64,000 nucleotides of DNA. Source: an uncultured Clostridia bacterium. Its GTDB lineage: Bacteria > Bacillota > Clostridia > TANB77 > CAG-508. Location of the stretch: the NCBI GenBank assembly GCA_944386365.1, contig CALXAT010000006.1, forward strand, positions 1 to 64,000. Reading direction: 5' to 3'. The notes below the pieces were generated by a model, which saw only the letters and a program-made list of their open reading frames with translations, was not told the DNA's origin and searched no databases. The first letter of the stretch is position 1; every line of letters starts with the position of its first letter. A program made the translations under genes and the position numbers. This document shows, piece after piece, positions 8,723 through 17,951 of the stretch.

Positions 8723-10153
8723 ATGGAAATTAACGCAATATTAGATAATGAACCAAAAGTAATAAAAACAGACGAAGGTTCAATAGATGGACAAAATAAA
8801 TGTCCAAAATGTGGTTCAACAGACATATCGTTAAATTCAAAAACAGGCCTGTTAAGATGTAATTTTTGTAGACATGAATTTGAACCAGAAAAAGTTCAAG
8901 GAATGGAAACAGATATTAGTCAACTAGAAGGTGAAATAATAGGATCTGGAACACAAAATATTGTGGAAGAAACACAAAATATTATGACTTTTAAATGTAG
9001 TAGTTGTGGTGCAGAAGTCGTAATCGATACATCAGAAACTACCCAAGCCAGATGTCACTGGTGTAGAAATACATTATCTGTTAATCAACAAATTCCAAAT
9101 GGTGTCATTCCAGATGTTGTTTTACCATTTCATTTAACAAAAGCTGAGGCAAAAGAACAAATAGAAAACTTTGTAGGAAAAAGAAAATTTTTTGCACATC
9201 CTCAGTTTGAAGCAGAATTTACAACAGAAAATATCAGGGGCGTGTATTTTCCATATATGGTAGTAGATGTGAATTCACATGCAAATTTTCAAGGAAGAGG
9301 AGAGCATGAAGTCAGAAGATATATACGCGGAAGTGGAGAAAATAGAAGAACATATTATGATGCAGATTTGTATGATATTGAACGTGAATTTGACTTAAGC
9401 ATAGAAGGATTAACAGTTGAATCTAATTCTGATAGATTAGAAAAAAATTCAAATAAAACAAATAATGTTATTAATGCAATCATGCCATTTGATATAGAAA
9501 ATTGTGTAAAATATAATGCAAATTATTTAAAAGGATATACTTCAGAAAAACGTGATACGAATGTTGAACAACTGAAACCACTAGTAGAAGAACAATCAAA
9601 AGATATTGCTAGATTTGCAGCAAATGAAACATTAAAAGAATATGATAGAGGTGTCAATTGGCAAAAAGAAACACTAGATGTCAAAGGAAGACAATGGAAA
9701 ACAGCTTATTTACCAGTATGGTTATATAGTTACCAACAAAAAAAGGGAGAAGATAGTATATTACATTATGTAGCAGTCAATGCCAGAACAAAAGAGACAA
9801 TGGGAAGTGTACCGATTCATATGCCAAAATTATTTGGTGTGTCATGCTTAGTGGAATTAATAGGTTTGTTGGCGATGGTATTTGCAAGTGATTTTGAATA
9901 TAATTGGTTATTCTTATTAGCAGGATTTATTTATTTTTTCATTATGTATATGAAATATCGCAATACAAATGCAAGGCATCATCACGAAACAGAAACAAAA
10001 ACAAAAATTTTCAATTTAAGAAAAGTAGATAAATTAATAAAAAGACAAACAGGACTATCAAATGCAAAGATGGAAGGCGCAAATAATAAAAGAGTAAGTG
10101 GAAAAAATGTTAGTGAAAATATTATAGACACAATATCAAACTTCAAAGTATAG
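8723..10153 (+). CDS. Twin zinc-ribbon membrane protein, YdjG-like partner of the SPFH protein
   Basis: The 476-residue protein carries two N-terminal zinc ribbons: C-P-K-C with C-N-F-C (about residues 28-55) and C-S-S-C with C-H-W-C (about 92-116). A soluble beta-rich region follows, then two membrane helices (about 372-414) and a basic tail. ATG 8723 follows GGGGGTGTG and overlaps the end region of the SPFH gene, indicating translational coupling. Zinc-ribbon membrane proteins next to YdjI-type SPFH genes act as their membrane anchors in Bacillus; that role here is inferred from synteny and architecture. Confidence 0.72.
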   Translation: MEINAILDNEPKVIKTDEGSIDGQNKCPKCGSTDISLNSKTGLLRCNFCRHEFEPEKVQGMETDISQLEGEIIGSGTQNIVEETQNIMTFKCSSCGAEVVIDTSETTQARCHWCRNTLSVNQQIPNGVIPDVVLPFHLTKAEAKEQIENFVGKRKFFAHPQFEAEFTTENIRGVYFPYMVVDVNSHANFQGRGEHEVRRYIRGSGENRRTYYDADLYDIEREFDLSIEGLTVESNSDRLEKNSNKTNNVINAIMPFDIENCVKYNANYLKGYTSEKRDTNVEQLKPLVEEQSKDIARFAANETLKEYDRGVNWQKETLDVKGRQWKTAYLPVWLYSYQQKKGEDSILHYVAVNARTKETMGSVPIHMPKLFGVSCLVELIGLLAMVFASDFEYNWLFLLAGFIYFFIMYMKYRNTNARHHHETETKTKIFNLRKVDKLIKRQTGLSNAKMEGANNKRVSGKNVSENIIDTISNFKV

Positions 10154-10235
10154 GAATATGCAAAAATAGAGGGAAGTCTAGCAAACTAGATTTGTTAAAT
10201 CAAGTTTGTATTTTGAAAGGGGGATAGTCGTAAAA

Positions 10236-10679
10236 ATGAATGATATTATAGAAAAAATGAAAAACACAAGAATATTAGCAATAGTAGGAATTGCCGGTTT
10301 GATTTTAGGAACAATATTTCCATATGTGAGTTATTCTTTCTTTGGATCATCTCTTAGTATATCTCTATGGGATTACTGGCAAGGGAAAGTAGTACTCGTA
10401 TTAGCAATTGCCAATCTGTTATTTATATTTAGGGATGTTGTAGAAAAATATATTCCTTCTTTATTTAATACAGATATCGGTAAAAAAATTGCGGATATGA
10501 ATAATTCTAAAGGTTCACTTGTACCAACAATTTTAGCTGTAATATTTGTACTATATTTACAAATCAGATTAGATGTTGATTTTGATAATTATAGTTTAGG
10601 ATTTTATTTATTATGGATTGGTGTGATAGCACTTGTAGCTTATGCTTTTTTACATAAAAATCATGATGAATTTCAATAA
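10236..10679 (+). CDS. Four-helix membrane protein of unknown function
   Basis: A protein of 147 residues starting at ATG 10236; an in-frame TTG at 10206 is less likely because it precedes the AAAGGGGG ribosome binding site. Hydrophobic segments lie at about residues 14-32, 50-65, 96-112 and 122-140, giving a small polytopic membrane protein with a short charged tail. No catalytic motif is visible. It follows the SPFH/zinc-ribbon pair by 80 bases without an obvious terminator, so it may belong to that operon and to its membrane function. Confidence 0.6.
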   Translation: MNDIIEKMKNTRILAIVGIAGLILGTIFPYVSYSFFGSSLSISLWDYWQGKVVLVLAIANLLFIFRDVVEKYIPSLFNTDIGKKIADMNNSKGSLVPTILAVIFVLYLQIRLDVDFDNYSLGFYLLWIGVIALVAYAFLHKNHDEFQ

Positions 10680-10735
10680 AGTAATCTGAATAAAATGTTT
10701 AAATAAAAAACAAAAGAAATGGGGAGGAAAACAAG

Positions 10736-11752
10736 ATGTCGAAAATAAAATATATAATCCTATTATTATTTATGAGCTTAATGGTATTTTTGATACCAAA
10801 CACAACAAATGCAGCAGTAGATGTCAACAGAAATATATATTCTAATAATGGAAGTATGAAATTTACCTTTACAGGTTTAGAACTAGATATGACACATGAA
10901 TATGAATATGGATTTACAGCAACAGCAGCAACAGAAGTGGAAGATTGGTTTTTAATAACAGAATATACAGAAAGTACAGCAGTAGTAGATTTAATCACAA
11001 CAACAAGGGAAATAAGAGAAGTAATAAATGCAACAGATACTGGATATATTACCATAAAAGATAAAACGACAGATAGTATTGTATTAGAACCATATGGTGT
11101 TGATTTAAAGATACCATATTTAAGAGTTACCAATTATACAGTCATAGAAAATGGAAAGGAATTTGGCAGTGGAGAAGCTGAAACAATTAATGTGGGGTTA
11201 AGAAACGCGAATAATAGTGAAGCTTATTATCAATATGAAAAAATTACAGACCAAAATATTATAGATACATATAAGGAAATAAAATCTCAAAATGGTGATA
11301 TGACAGAATTAGAAAGTATGTTAACAACGACGGTACCAACGGACAATTGGTCTACTTGGGAATACTGGAATGGTTATAGTGCTGATGGCTTGAATGGTCA
11401 TGGTCGCCCAGAATCACCAATATCTGTTCCAGATGAAGGATTGTACTATCTATGGGTTTCTTTTTCAGGTAGCAATATAAAAAATATATATGGATATATT
11501 TTGGTAGATAATTTAGGTGCAGAAGCATCGGATGATAATCAACCAAATCAATCTAATGAAAATCATAACAGTAATGATACAGGAACAGGTAGTCAAAATA
11601 ACGTACAAATTAATGGAAAAGATAACACCACCGCAACAATAAAACTTCCAGAAGCTGGAGTGTCAACAATTATTCGTATTATTTTATTTGTAACGATTAT
11701 TTGTACAATTGGATTATATGTAAAATATAGAAAATATAAAGGGATAAAATAA
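10736..11752 (+). CDS. LPEAG-anchored secreted protein
   Basis: The 338-residue precursor has a signal peptide (residues 1-24, ending NTTNAA), an extracellular beta-rich body, an N/G/S-rich linker (about 263-290) and a classic C-terminal sorting signal. The sorting signal is LPEAG (about 303-307), a hydrophobic helix, and a basic tail YRKYKGIK. LPxAG is an accepted variant of the LPxTG motif cleaved by class A/C-type sortases, so the product should be linked to the wall. No sortase is in this window. ATG follows GGGGAGGAAA. The ligand is unknown. Confidence 0.75.
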   Translation: MSKIKYIILLLFMSLMVFLIPNTTNAAVDVNRNIYSNNGSMKFTFTGLELDMTHEYEYGFTATAATEVEDWFLITEYTESTAVVDLITTTREIREVINATDTGYITIKDKTTDSIVLEPYGVDLKIPYLRVTNYTVIENGKEFGSGEAETINVGLRNANNSEAYYQYEKITDQNIIDTYKEIKSQNGDMTELESMLTTTVPTDNWSTWEYWNGYSADGLNGHGRPESPISVPDEGLYYLWVSFSGSNIKNIYGYILVDNLGAEASDDNQPNQSNENHNSNDTGTGSQNNVQINGKDNTTATIKLPEAGVSTIIRIILFVTIICTIGLYVKYRKYKGIK

Positions 11753-11772
11753 TTTTGAATAGGTAATAAAAT

Positions 11773-11821
11773 AAAACTCTTTAAAATAAACTAGAATAAA
11801 GTATATTTTAAGGAGTTTTTT
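11773..11821 (+). terminator. Terminator whose 3' arm holds the next gene's ribosome binding site
   Basis: A 16-bp stem (11773-11788 with 11804-11819, one G-T pair) ends in a T tract two bases before ATG 11823. The AAGGAG at 11810-11815 is in the 3' arm, so it is buried in any transcript read through from the surface-protein gene. Confidence 0.8.
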
Positions 11822-11822
11822 C

Positions 11823-12567
11823 ATGCAAGAAATTATAAAAACAACTTTAATAGGATTATTTTTTGGAACATTTGGAACCACAATTGGTGGAATTATAGGA
11901 GTAGTTACTAAAAAACATTCTAAAAAATTTTTAAGTTTTGTATTAGCATTTGCCTCAGGACTGATGATGGCCATTATCTGTTTTGATTTAATACCAGAAG
12001 CATTAGAAATTAGCAATTTGATAAGTGCTATTATAGGAATTTTATTAGGAATTGCTATGATGATTTTCTGTGATAAATTAGTTGAAAAAAAGTTTACGAT
12101 AGACGAAACAACTGCAACCAAAAGTAATACATTGCTAAAAACAGGAATTATTGTGTCTATTGGATTAGCCATTCACAATTTTCCAGAAGGATTAGCCATT
12201 GGATCAGGTTTTGGAGCATCTATTAAATTAGGTTTAAGTTTGGCAATTGCTATTTGCTTACATGATATACCAGAAGGAATATCCATGGCCATTCCTATGA
12301 AAAATGGCGGTATGAAAAAAAGTAAGGTTATATTTTTAGTTGTTATGTCAGGAATTACTACGGGAATAGGTGCTTTTGTAGGAGCTATTATTGGAGGAAT
12401 ATCAGAAGAGGTAATTGCCATTTGCTTAAGTTTTGCAGCAGGTGCCATGTTATATATCATCTCTCGGAGAATTAATTCCAGAGGCAAATAGTTTATATCA
12501 TGGTCGAATGACTGCAATAGGAAATATAATTGGATTTTTGCTAGGATTGTTTGCTATGATGTTATAG
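11823..12567 (+). CDS. ZIP-family metal transporter requiring a +1 frameshift
   Basis: ZIP/ZupT-type transporters bring Zn2+ or related divalent metals into the cytoplasm. The signature histidines and acids are present: 'HNFPEGLAIG' in helix 4 and 'HDIPEGISMA' in helix 5. In the zero frame the protein ends prematurely at 12491 with an R-R-I-N-S-R-G-K tail. Skipping the C at 12465 continues without any other change through the conserved G-E-L-I-P-E-A and a last membrane helix to TAG 12567, giving a normal 247 residues. The zero-frame codon at the break is CGG. Either recoding or a base error explains this; decay is unlikely because the last 33 codons are undamaged. Its ribosome binding site lies in the preceding terminator stem. 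Confidence 0.8.
12459..12471 (+). other. Candidate +1 frameshift site at CGG in the ZIP gene
   Basis: Zero frame reads AUC UCU CGG AGA; the family sequence needs AUC UCU (C) GGA GAA. The shift follows Ser214, and the skipped base is C12465. It is the same configuration (NNU-C-GGA, zero-frame codon CGG) as in mreB. Confidence 0.6.
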
Positions 12568-12716
12568 AGTCTAAAGACAAGGAAAATAATAGTATCAATT
12601 AATTTATCATGATTTTGGGTAACTTAAACAATTATAAATTTTAAAAGTTTATATATTTAAAGGTAAATCTATTCAAATAAAAAATTTTATGATATATTAA
12701 AATTGGTGAGAATAAA

Positions 12717-13766
12717 ATGTTAACTAAAAAAAAGCTGATAAGAAGAATTGATATTATTTTTTGGTCAATCATAATCATTAGAGCAATCATTGAAATTATA
12801 CAAGCTATACAAGGTGGAGATATTAATATTCATTTTGTTACTGATAATCATTTAGAACTTTTAAGTATTAAAGATTCTATATATATATCTTTTAGCACAA
12901 CCGTCTTTATGCTTTTTATGTTTTCATTCTTTGTGATAGCTTCATTGTTACAAAACTTTTATTTAACGTTTATATATATTGGAGTAAGAATTGCTTATAA
13001 AAAATATAGCAAGGAAAAATTAGATAAAATAGATTTTAAAAATAATAGTTATTATAGAGATATCATATCTAAATATTCTCCAGCAGTTTTAAGTTATATA
13101 GATGACTTTAAATTAGAGGAAAAAGATATAGTTGCTACATTAATGTCATTAGAGTTAAAACAAAAATTGACAATTAAAGATAGTATAAAAATAATAAATG
13201 ATAGTGAAGAAAACTTAGATGAAAATGAAAAATATATATTTAAAAAATTGAAAAGCAATACATTAAAAAATATAAATATGTTAGAATTTGAAGAAAATGT
13301 AAAAAAAGACTGCTTAGATTACAATTTATTAGAAGAAAATAAAGATATAAAGAAAAATATAATAAAAAAATTGATTTTTAATGTGTTTGTATATATTTTA
13401 ATTGTTGTAAGCTTTTCTAATTTTCCAGATTTTTTCAATAATATACCGAATAAAAATATTGCTATGATACTCTTGCCAGTAATATTTATATTATTTTTAA
13501 TTATGTTTATTTTTCCTTTTGCAACAATTGTTTATATACGATCATATTATATTATGAATAAACAAAATCCATATATACGTAATAAAAAGGCTAGAAATAT
13601 AAATAAAAAAATGGAAGGTTTGAGAAATTATATGAAAGATTTTTCACAATTAAGTGAAAGTCAATATAATGAAATCGTATTATGGGAAGATTATTTGATT
13701 TATTCCGTAATTTTAGGACAAAATTCTAAAATTGTAAAAGAGATTATGGAAAAGATTAATGCATAA
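12717..13766 (+). CDS. Membrane protein with the DUF2207 C-terminal region only
   Basis: A 349-residue protein with two N-terminal membrane segments (about 12-27 and 55-90). A cytoplasmic block 'YSPAVLSYIDDFKLEEKDIV' (about 121-140) follows, then two more helices (about 219-276) and the typical DUF2207 ending 'EGLRNYMKDFSQLSE' with W-E-D-Y-L-I-Y. DUF2207 (YciQ-like) proteins normally add a large extracytoplasmic N-terminal domain, which is missing here. It starts at ATG 12717 after TTGGTGAG. It has no obvious functional partner and resembles the gene at 4659 in layout. Confidence 0.65.
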   Translation: MLTKKKLIRRIDIIFWSIIIIRAIIEIIQAIQGGDINIHFVTDNHLELLSIKDSIYISFSTTVFMLFMFSFFVIASLLQNFYLTFIYIGVRIAYKKYSKEKLDKIDFKNNSYYRDIISKYSPAVLSYIDDFKLEEKDIVATLMSLELKQKLTIKDSIKIINDSEENLDENEKYIFKKLKSNTLKNINMLEFEENVKKDCLDYNLLEENKDIKKNIIKKLIFNVFVYILIVVSFSNFPDFFNNIPNKNIAMILLPVIFILFLIMFIFPFATIVYIRSYYIMNKQNPYIRNKKARNINKKMEGLRNYMKDFSQLSESQYNEIVLWEDYLIYSVILGQNSKIVKEIMEKINA

Positions 13767-13913
13767 AAGAATTATTAGAAAAAAATATTAAAATATATTT
13801 AGAGTAGCTAAATTTTGAAAATAAGGAATTAGAAGAGAATCATGCTATTTGAAAATTAGAACAGTTCAAAAAGAAATAAATAGAAAAGCAAGAAAAAGGG
13901 GAAAAGATATTAA

Positions 13914-14597
13914 ATGGATACAAAATTAAATAAATATATAATAATTATTGCAGCAATATGTACAATAATACCTTTTAACTTAATCATCATAACGTTTTCA
14001 AATATTATGACCGTTATATTACTATATCTGCCAGTGGTTATTGGATATATATTGTATTTTATTCAATACAAAAAATATACAAATAAACAACAAAAACTAT
14101 TAAAAATTACGATATGTATTAGTATTATATACATATTAGCAGGAATTTGGGGTTACTTTAGTAGTCAAAAAGATATAAATACCTTTAATGATATTACACT
14201 TGATATGGTTATAAGTATGGCACTATTTTACATAACTTATTTTTTGACTAGACTACTTTCTTTAATACTATGTATAAATTTATTAAAAAAGGATTATAGT
14301 AAAATTAAAACAATAGTTGTGATAGGAATCGTTATTGCTGTTTTTATTTTGTTACCAAATGTATGGAATAAGTCTACCTATTTAGAAATGAAAGCAAGTA
14401 AAATATTTGGAGATAATTATTGCACAGGAACGCATTATAAAGGAGAATTTAATAGAGAAATTCCTTGGACATGCCAATTGTGTGGATATTCTACTGACGT
14501 TACTCATTCAGATGAAAATGTTCCTATAATATGTTATTCTTGTTCCTTATCTACAGGAAGATGTATGGAATGTGGCCTTTTAGAAAAAGATGATTAA
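13914..14597 (+). CDS. Multispanning membrane protein with a cysteine-rich C-terminal zinc-binding-like tail
   Basis: The 227-residue product has about five membrane helices (residues 8-27, 30-47, 62-79, 94-124 and 138-152). A cysteine-rich soluble tail follows, with C-Q-L-C-G, C-Y-S-C and C-M-E-C-G (about 190-222), consistent with a zinc ribbon. ATG 13914 follows AAAAAGGGGAAAAG. I do not recognise the family. The 147 bases before it hold broken K/E-rich coding-like sequence, which may be remnants of a lost gene. Confidence 0.55.
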   Translation: MDTKLNKYIIIIAAICTIIPFNLIIITFSNIMTVILLYLPVVIGYILYFIQYKKYTNKQQKLLKITICISIIYILAGIWGYFSSQKDINTFNDITLDMVISMALFYITYFLTRLLSLILCINLLKKDYSKIKTIVVIGIVIAVFILLPNVWNKSTYLEMKASKIFGDNYCTGTHYKGEFNREIPWTCQLCGYSTDVTHSDENVPIICYSCSLSTGRCMECGLLEKDD

Positions 14598-14620
14598 GCT
14601 AATAATAAAATATGTTTTGG

Positions 14621-14652
14621 AAAAGGTATGTAAGTAAAACATGCCTTTTTAA
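14621..14652 (+). terminator. Terminator before pcrA
   Basis: The stem aaaaggtatgt / acatgcctttt (one G-T pair) is followed by TTTAATT. Confidence 0.7.
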
Positions 14653-14730
14653 TTGTACAGAATCAGTATTTTCTCATAGTTAGCCAAAAAGTATTATATA
14701 AAAAACGTATTATGAAAAGAAAAAATGTGC

Positions 14731-14759
14731 TTGCTTTTTTAAATGAAATATAGTAGAAT
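14731..14759 (+). promoter_or_regulatory. Sigma-A promoter for pcrA
   Basis: TTGCTT (14731-14736), a 17-base spacer and TAGAAT (14754-14759), 42 bases before the pcrA ATG. Confidence 0.65.
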
Positions 14760-14801
14760 AAAAAACGCAAACAGATATTTGAAATAAAGGAGTAAAAATA
14801 C

Positions 14802-17126
14802 ATGCAAGATATATTAAAAGGATTAAATGATAAACAATATGAAGCAGTTGTCAATACAGAAGGACCATGCTTAGTTATTGCAGGTGCAGGAAGCGGTAAA
14901 ACAAAAGTATTAACCCATAAAATAGCTTATTTAATAGGAGAAAAAGGCGCAAAACCATGGGATATATTAGCCATTACCTTTACCAATAAAGCGGCAAATG
15001 AAATGAAAGAAAGAATAGCCAATTTAGTAGGTGATGATGCAAAAGATATTTGGATGGGAACATTTCACTCTATATGTGTTAGGATTTTAAGAAGATTTAT
15101 TGATAGAATTGGATTTGATTCTTCATTTATCATATTTGATACATCAGATCAAAGAACATTGGTAAAAGCTTGTATGAAAGATTTAGCTATTGATGACAAA
15201 TTATTTACAGATAGAAGTATCTTGTCAGAAATTAGTAATGCAAAAAACGAAATGTTAGAACCTGAACAATATACGGCAAGAAACAATGGTGATTTTCGCA
15301 AAGAAAAAATAGCAACTGTGTATGAATTATATCAAAAAAGATTAAAGGAAAATAATGCAATCGATTTTGATGACATTATTAATTACACAATAAAAATTTT
15401 AATGGAAAATCCAGATATTTTAGAATATTATGCTAATAAATTTAAATATGTATTAGTAGATGAATATCAAGATACCAATAAGGCACAATTTACGTTAGTT
15501 ACTTTATTTGCATCTAGAAATGGAAATATTACAGTTGTAGGAGATAATGACCAAGGAATCTATAGTTTTAGAGGAGCAGATATTTCTAATATTTTAAATT
15601 TTGAAAGAGATTTTCCAGGAACGAGAATTATTAAATTAGAGCAAAATTATAGATGTACAGGGAATATTTTAAAAGCAGCAAATAGTGTTATCAAAAATAA
15701 TGAAGTAAAATATAAGAAGGAATTGTGGACACAAAATGAAGAAGGGAATCTTCCTAAAGTATATCAAGCAGATAATGAATATGATGAAGCAACCTATATT
15801 GTAACAGAAATTGAACACCTAAAAAGGGAAGAATATTATAAATATTCAGATTTTGCAATTCTTTATAGAATGAATACCCAATCAAGAGCCATAGAGGATA
15901 TTTTAAGAAGAGAAAATGTACCATATAAAATTGTTGGTGGATTAAAATTCTATGAAAGAAAAGAAATCAAAGATATCATTGCCTATTTAAGATTAATCCA
16001 AAATAGTGCTGATAATTTGAGTTTAAAGAGAATTATTAATGAGCCAAAACGAGGAATTGGAAAGACAAGCTTAGATAAAGTAGAAGCAATAGCTGAACAA
16101 AATGAAACTTCCATGTATGAAATTATTAAACATGCTGATCAGTATGGATTAAATAGAGTGTATTTAAACTCTAGAGATTTTATCAATACAATAGAAGCGT
16201 TAAAAGATAAAAAAGATGAATTGGTTATATCAGAATTAATTAAAACAACATTAAAGAAAACAGGATATACGAAAGCACTAGAAGACGAAAATACGATAGA
16301 AGCAGAAAATAGAATTGAAAACTTAGAAGAATTTTTGACTGTTGCTATTGAATTTGAAGAAGAATATGCTGAGAATTCTTTAAGCCAATTTTTAGAAGGA
16401 ATTACATTATCATCTGATATTGATAATGTGGAAGAGACAGAAGATTCCGTAACACTTATGACATTACATAGTGCAAAAGGACTAGAGTTTCCAGTGGTAT
16501 TTTTAGTAGGAATGGAGGAAGGAATTTTTCCTGGATATAAATCCATTTCTGAACCAAAAGAACTAGAAGAAGAAAGACGTTTATGTTATGTGGGAATTAC
16601 CAGAGCAAAAGAACATCTATATTTAACTTGTAGTAAGCAAAGAACAATTTTTGGCTCAACAAGTTATAATCCAGTTTCTAGATTTTTGAAAGAAATACCA
16701 GAAGAGCTATTAGAAGGATATCAAGAAGCCTTTGGAGAAGAAGATAATAACAAAAATCAAATGTTTAAAGATTCTAATTATACATGGACTTATGGAAGTA
16801 AAGATAATGGAAGTATAAAGACATATAAAATTGGCGAAAAAGAAACTGTTGGAGTAGCAGCAAAATCAAATAAATTAAATAATTCTGGATTTGCTTTTAG
16901 GACAGCAGAAAGCTTTTTAAATAATTTAGGAAAAAAATCAACATCAAATAACCAAGTAGATTTATCAAAATATGAAGCAGGCGTAAGAGTATATCATAAA
17001 AAATTCGGAGAAGGTACAATCAATAAAGTAGAACCAGAGGGAGAAGACTTAAAAGTAGATATCAATTTCGATAAAGTAGGGCATAAACGATTAATGGCTA
17101 AATATGCAAACTTAGAAATTATATAA
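14802..17126 (+). CDS. pcrA: ATP-dependent DNA helicase PcrA (UvrD/Rep family)
   Basis: A 774-residue superfamily 1A helicase that unwinds DNA 3' to 5' in repair, plasmid replication and clearing of RecA or RNA polymerase. Helicase motifs run in order: motif I AGAGSGKTK (about residue 28), motif Ia AITFTNKAANEMKER, motif II DEYQDTN (about 220), motif III GDNDQGIYSFRGAD, motif IV 'QNYRC', motif V 'TLHSAKGLEFPVVFL' and motif VI 'EERRLCYVGITRAKE'. The C-terminal 'G-V-R-V-Y-H-K-K-F-G-E-G-T-I' Tudor-like segment that contacts RNA polymerase is present. It is monocistronic, with its own promoter and terminator. Confidence 0.97.
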   Translation: MQDILKGLNDKQYEAVVNTEGPCLVIAGAGSGKTKVLTHKIAYLIGEKGAKPWDILAITFTNKAANEMKERIANLVGDDAKDIWMGTFHSICVRILRRFIDRIGFDSSFIIFDTSDQRTLVKACMKDLAIDDKLFTDRSILSEISNAKNEMLEPEQYTARNNGDFRKEKIATVYELYQKRLKENNAIDFDDIINYTIKILMENPDILEYYANKFKYVLVDEYQDTNKAQFTLVTLFASRNGNITVVGDNDQGIYSFRGADISNILNFERDFPGTRIIKLEQNYRCTGNILKAANSVIKNNEVKYKKELWTQNEEGNLPKVYQADNEYDEATYIVTEIEHLKREEYYKYSDFAILYRMNTQSRAIEDILRRENVPYKIVGGLKFYERKEIKDIIAYLRLIQNSADNLSLKRIINEPKRGIGKTSLDKVEAIAEQNETSMYEIIKHADQYGLNRVYLNSRDFINTIEALKDKKDELVISELIKTTLKKTGYTKALEDENTIEAENRIENLEEFLTVAIEFEEEYAENSLSQFLEGITLSSDIDNVEETEDSVTLMTLHSAKGLEFPVVFLVGMEEGIFPGYKSISEPKELEEERRLCYVGITRAKEHLYLTCSKQRTIFGSTSYNPVSRFLKEIPEELLEGYQEAFGEEDNNKNQMFKDSNYTWTYGSKDNGSIKTYKIGEKETVGVAAKSNKLNNSGFAFRTAESFLNNLGKKSTSNNQVDLSKYEAGVRVYHKKFGEGTINKVEPEGEDLKVDINFDKVGHKRLMAKYANLEII

Positions 17127-17137
17127 AACAAATACTA

Positions 17138-17183
17138 AAATAACTTTTGTATAAATAAAATAATATACAAAAGTTATTTTTTT
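17138..17183 (+). terminator. pcrA terminator
   Basis: A 15-bp AT-rich stem (17138-17152 with 17165-17179) ends in TTTTTTT. Confidence 0.8.
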
Positions 17184-17248
17184 GAGAATAAAATTGATAA
17201 ATTTGGAAATAATGAATAAAGAAATAAAAAAGAAAGGAATGATTAAAA

Positions 17249-17437
17249 ATGGCAGACTTAAATCAAATGGAATTACAACATTTAAGACATTTAATTGGTG
17301 CACATGAAACAGCATATCAAAAATTAAACACGTATTCATCACAGGCAGTAGACCCACAAATAAAACAACTTTTTACAAAATCTGCTCAAGATGCACTAAA
17401 TACAAAACAAAAATTAATGACATTTTTAAATAATTAA
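17249..17437 (+). CDS. Small spore-coat-associated protein (CotF-neighbour type)
   Basis: A 62-residue, Q-rich all-helical protein: 'MELQHLRHLIGAHETAYQKL' followed by 'DPQIKQLFTKSAQDALNTKQ'. This two-helix half-ferritin-like pattern is common in small Clostridia proteins encoded directly before CotF-like coat proteins. ATG 17249 follows GAAAGGAATG. It lies 10 bases before the next coat gene and is surely co-transcribed. Assignment to the spore coat rests on this pairing. Confidence 0.65.
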   Translation: MADLNQMELQHLRHLIGAHETAYQKLNTYSSQAVDPQIKQLFTKSAQDALNTKQKLMTFLNN

Positions 17438-17447
17438 GGAGGAATTT

Positions 17448-17690
17448 ATGGACGAGAAAACAATGGTAAATGATATTTTAGCTGGTGTAAAATCAGATTT
17501 AACAGCATATCAAACAGCGATATCAGAGGCTGAAAATATGCAATTAAGACAAACTTTTCAACAAATTAGAAATAGTGATGAAAGTTTTCAATATGAATTA
17601 TTTAAAATAGCACAATCTAAAGGATATTATATTCCAGCACAAAAAGCAACAACTACGGAAGTTAATACCGTTAAGACAGAATTACAATAA
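17448..17690 (+). CDS. CotF-like spore coat protein
   Basis: An 80-residue protein matching the coat F domain: M-V-N-D-I-L-A-G near the start, 'YQTAISEAENMQLRQTFQQI' (about 23-42), 'SDESFQYELFKIAQSKGYY' (about 46-64) and P-A-Q-K-A. CotF-family proteins are structural components of the endospore coat with a ferritin-like two-helix fold. ATG follows TTAAGGAGGAATT. With the preceding small gene it forms a two-gene unit closed by a strong terminator. This supports a spore-forming host. Confidence 0.85.
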   Translation: MDEKTMVNDILAGVKSDLTAYQTAISEAENMQLRQTFQQIRNSDESFQYELFKIAQSKGYYIPAQKATTTEVNTVKTELQ

Positions 17691-17701
17691 TTAGATGCTA
17701 A

Positions 17702-17760
17702 AAAATAGTGTATTAAAATTTTATAAAACCATGCATAAAATTTTATTACACTATTTTTAT
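17702..17760 (+). terminator. Long-stem terminator after the coat genes
   Basis: A 23-bp stem with a single mismatch (17702-17724 with 17735-17757), a 10-base loop and a T-rich 3' end. Confidence 0.85.
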
Positions 17761-17951
17761 TTTATTAAGCAAAAATGTTTCAAGTACAGATGTTTTTAAA
17801 AGGACAAAAAGAAAAAGAGAGAAAAAAAGAATAAAATAAAGTATTCACCAAAAAAAGTAAAAAAACTTACGGAAATTAGACTTTTTATATCTTTGCAAAA
17901 AATGAGATATTACAATATGATTACATTATCATATACAAAGGAGATAGTGTA

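Noticed and set aside
17871..17935. Promoter directly before the M23 gene (ttgcaa...tacaat)
   Set aside because: The spacing of the two hexamers is only 12 bases, too short for sigma-A; no convincing sporulation-sigma match either.
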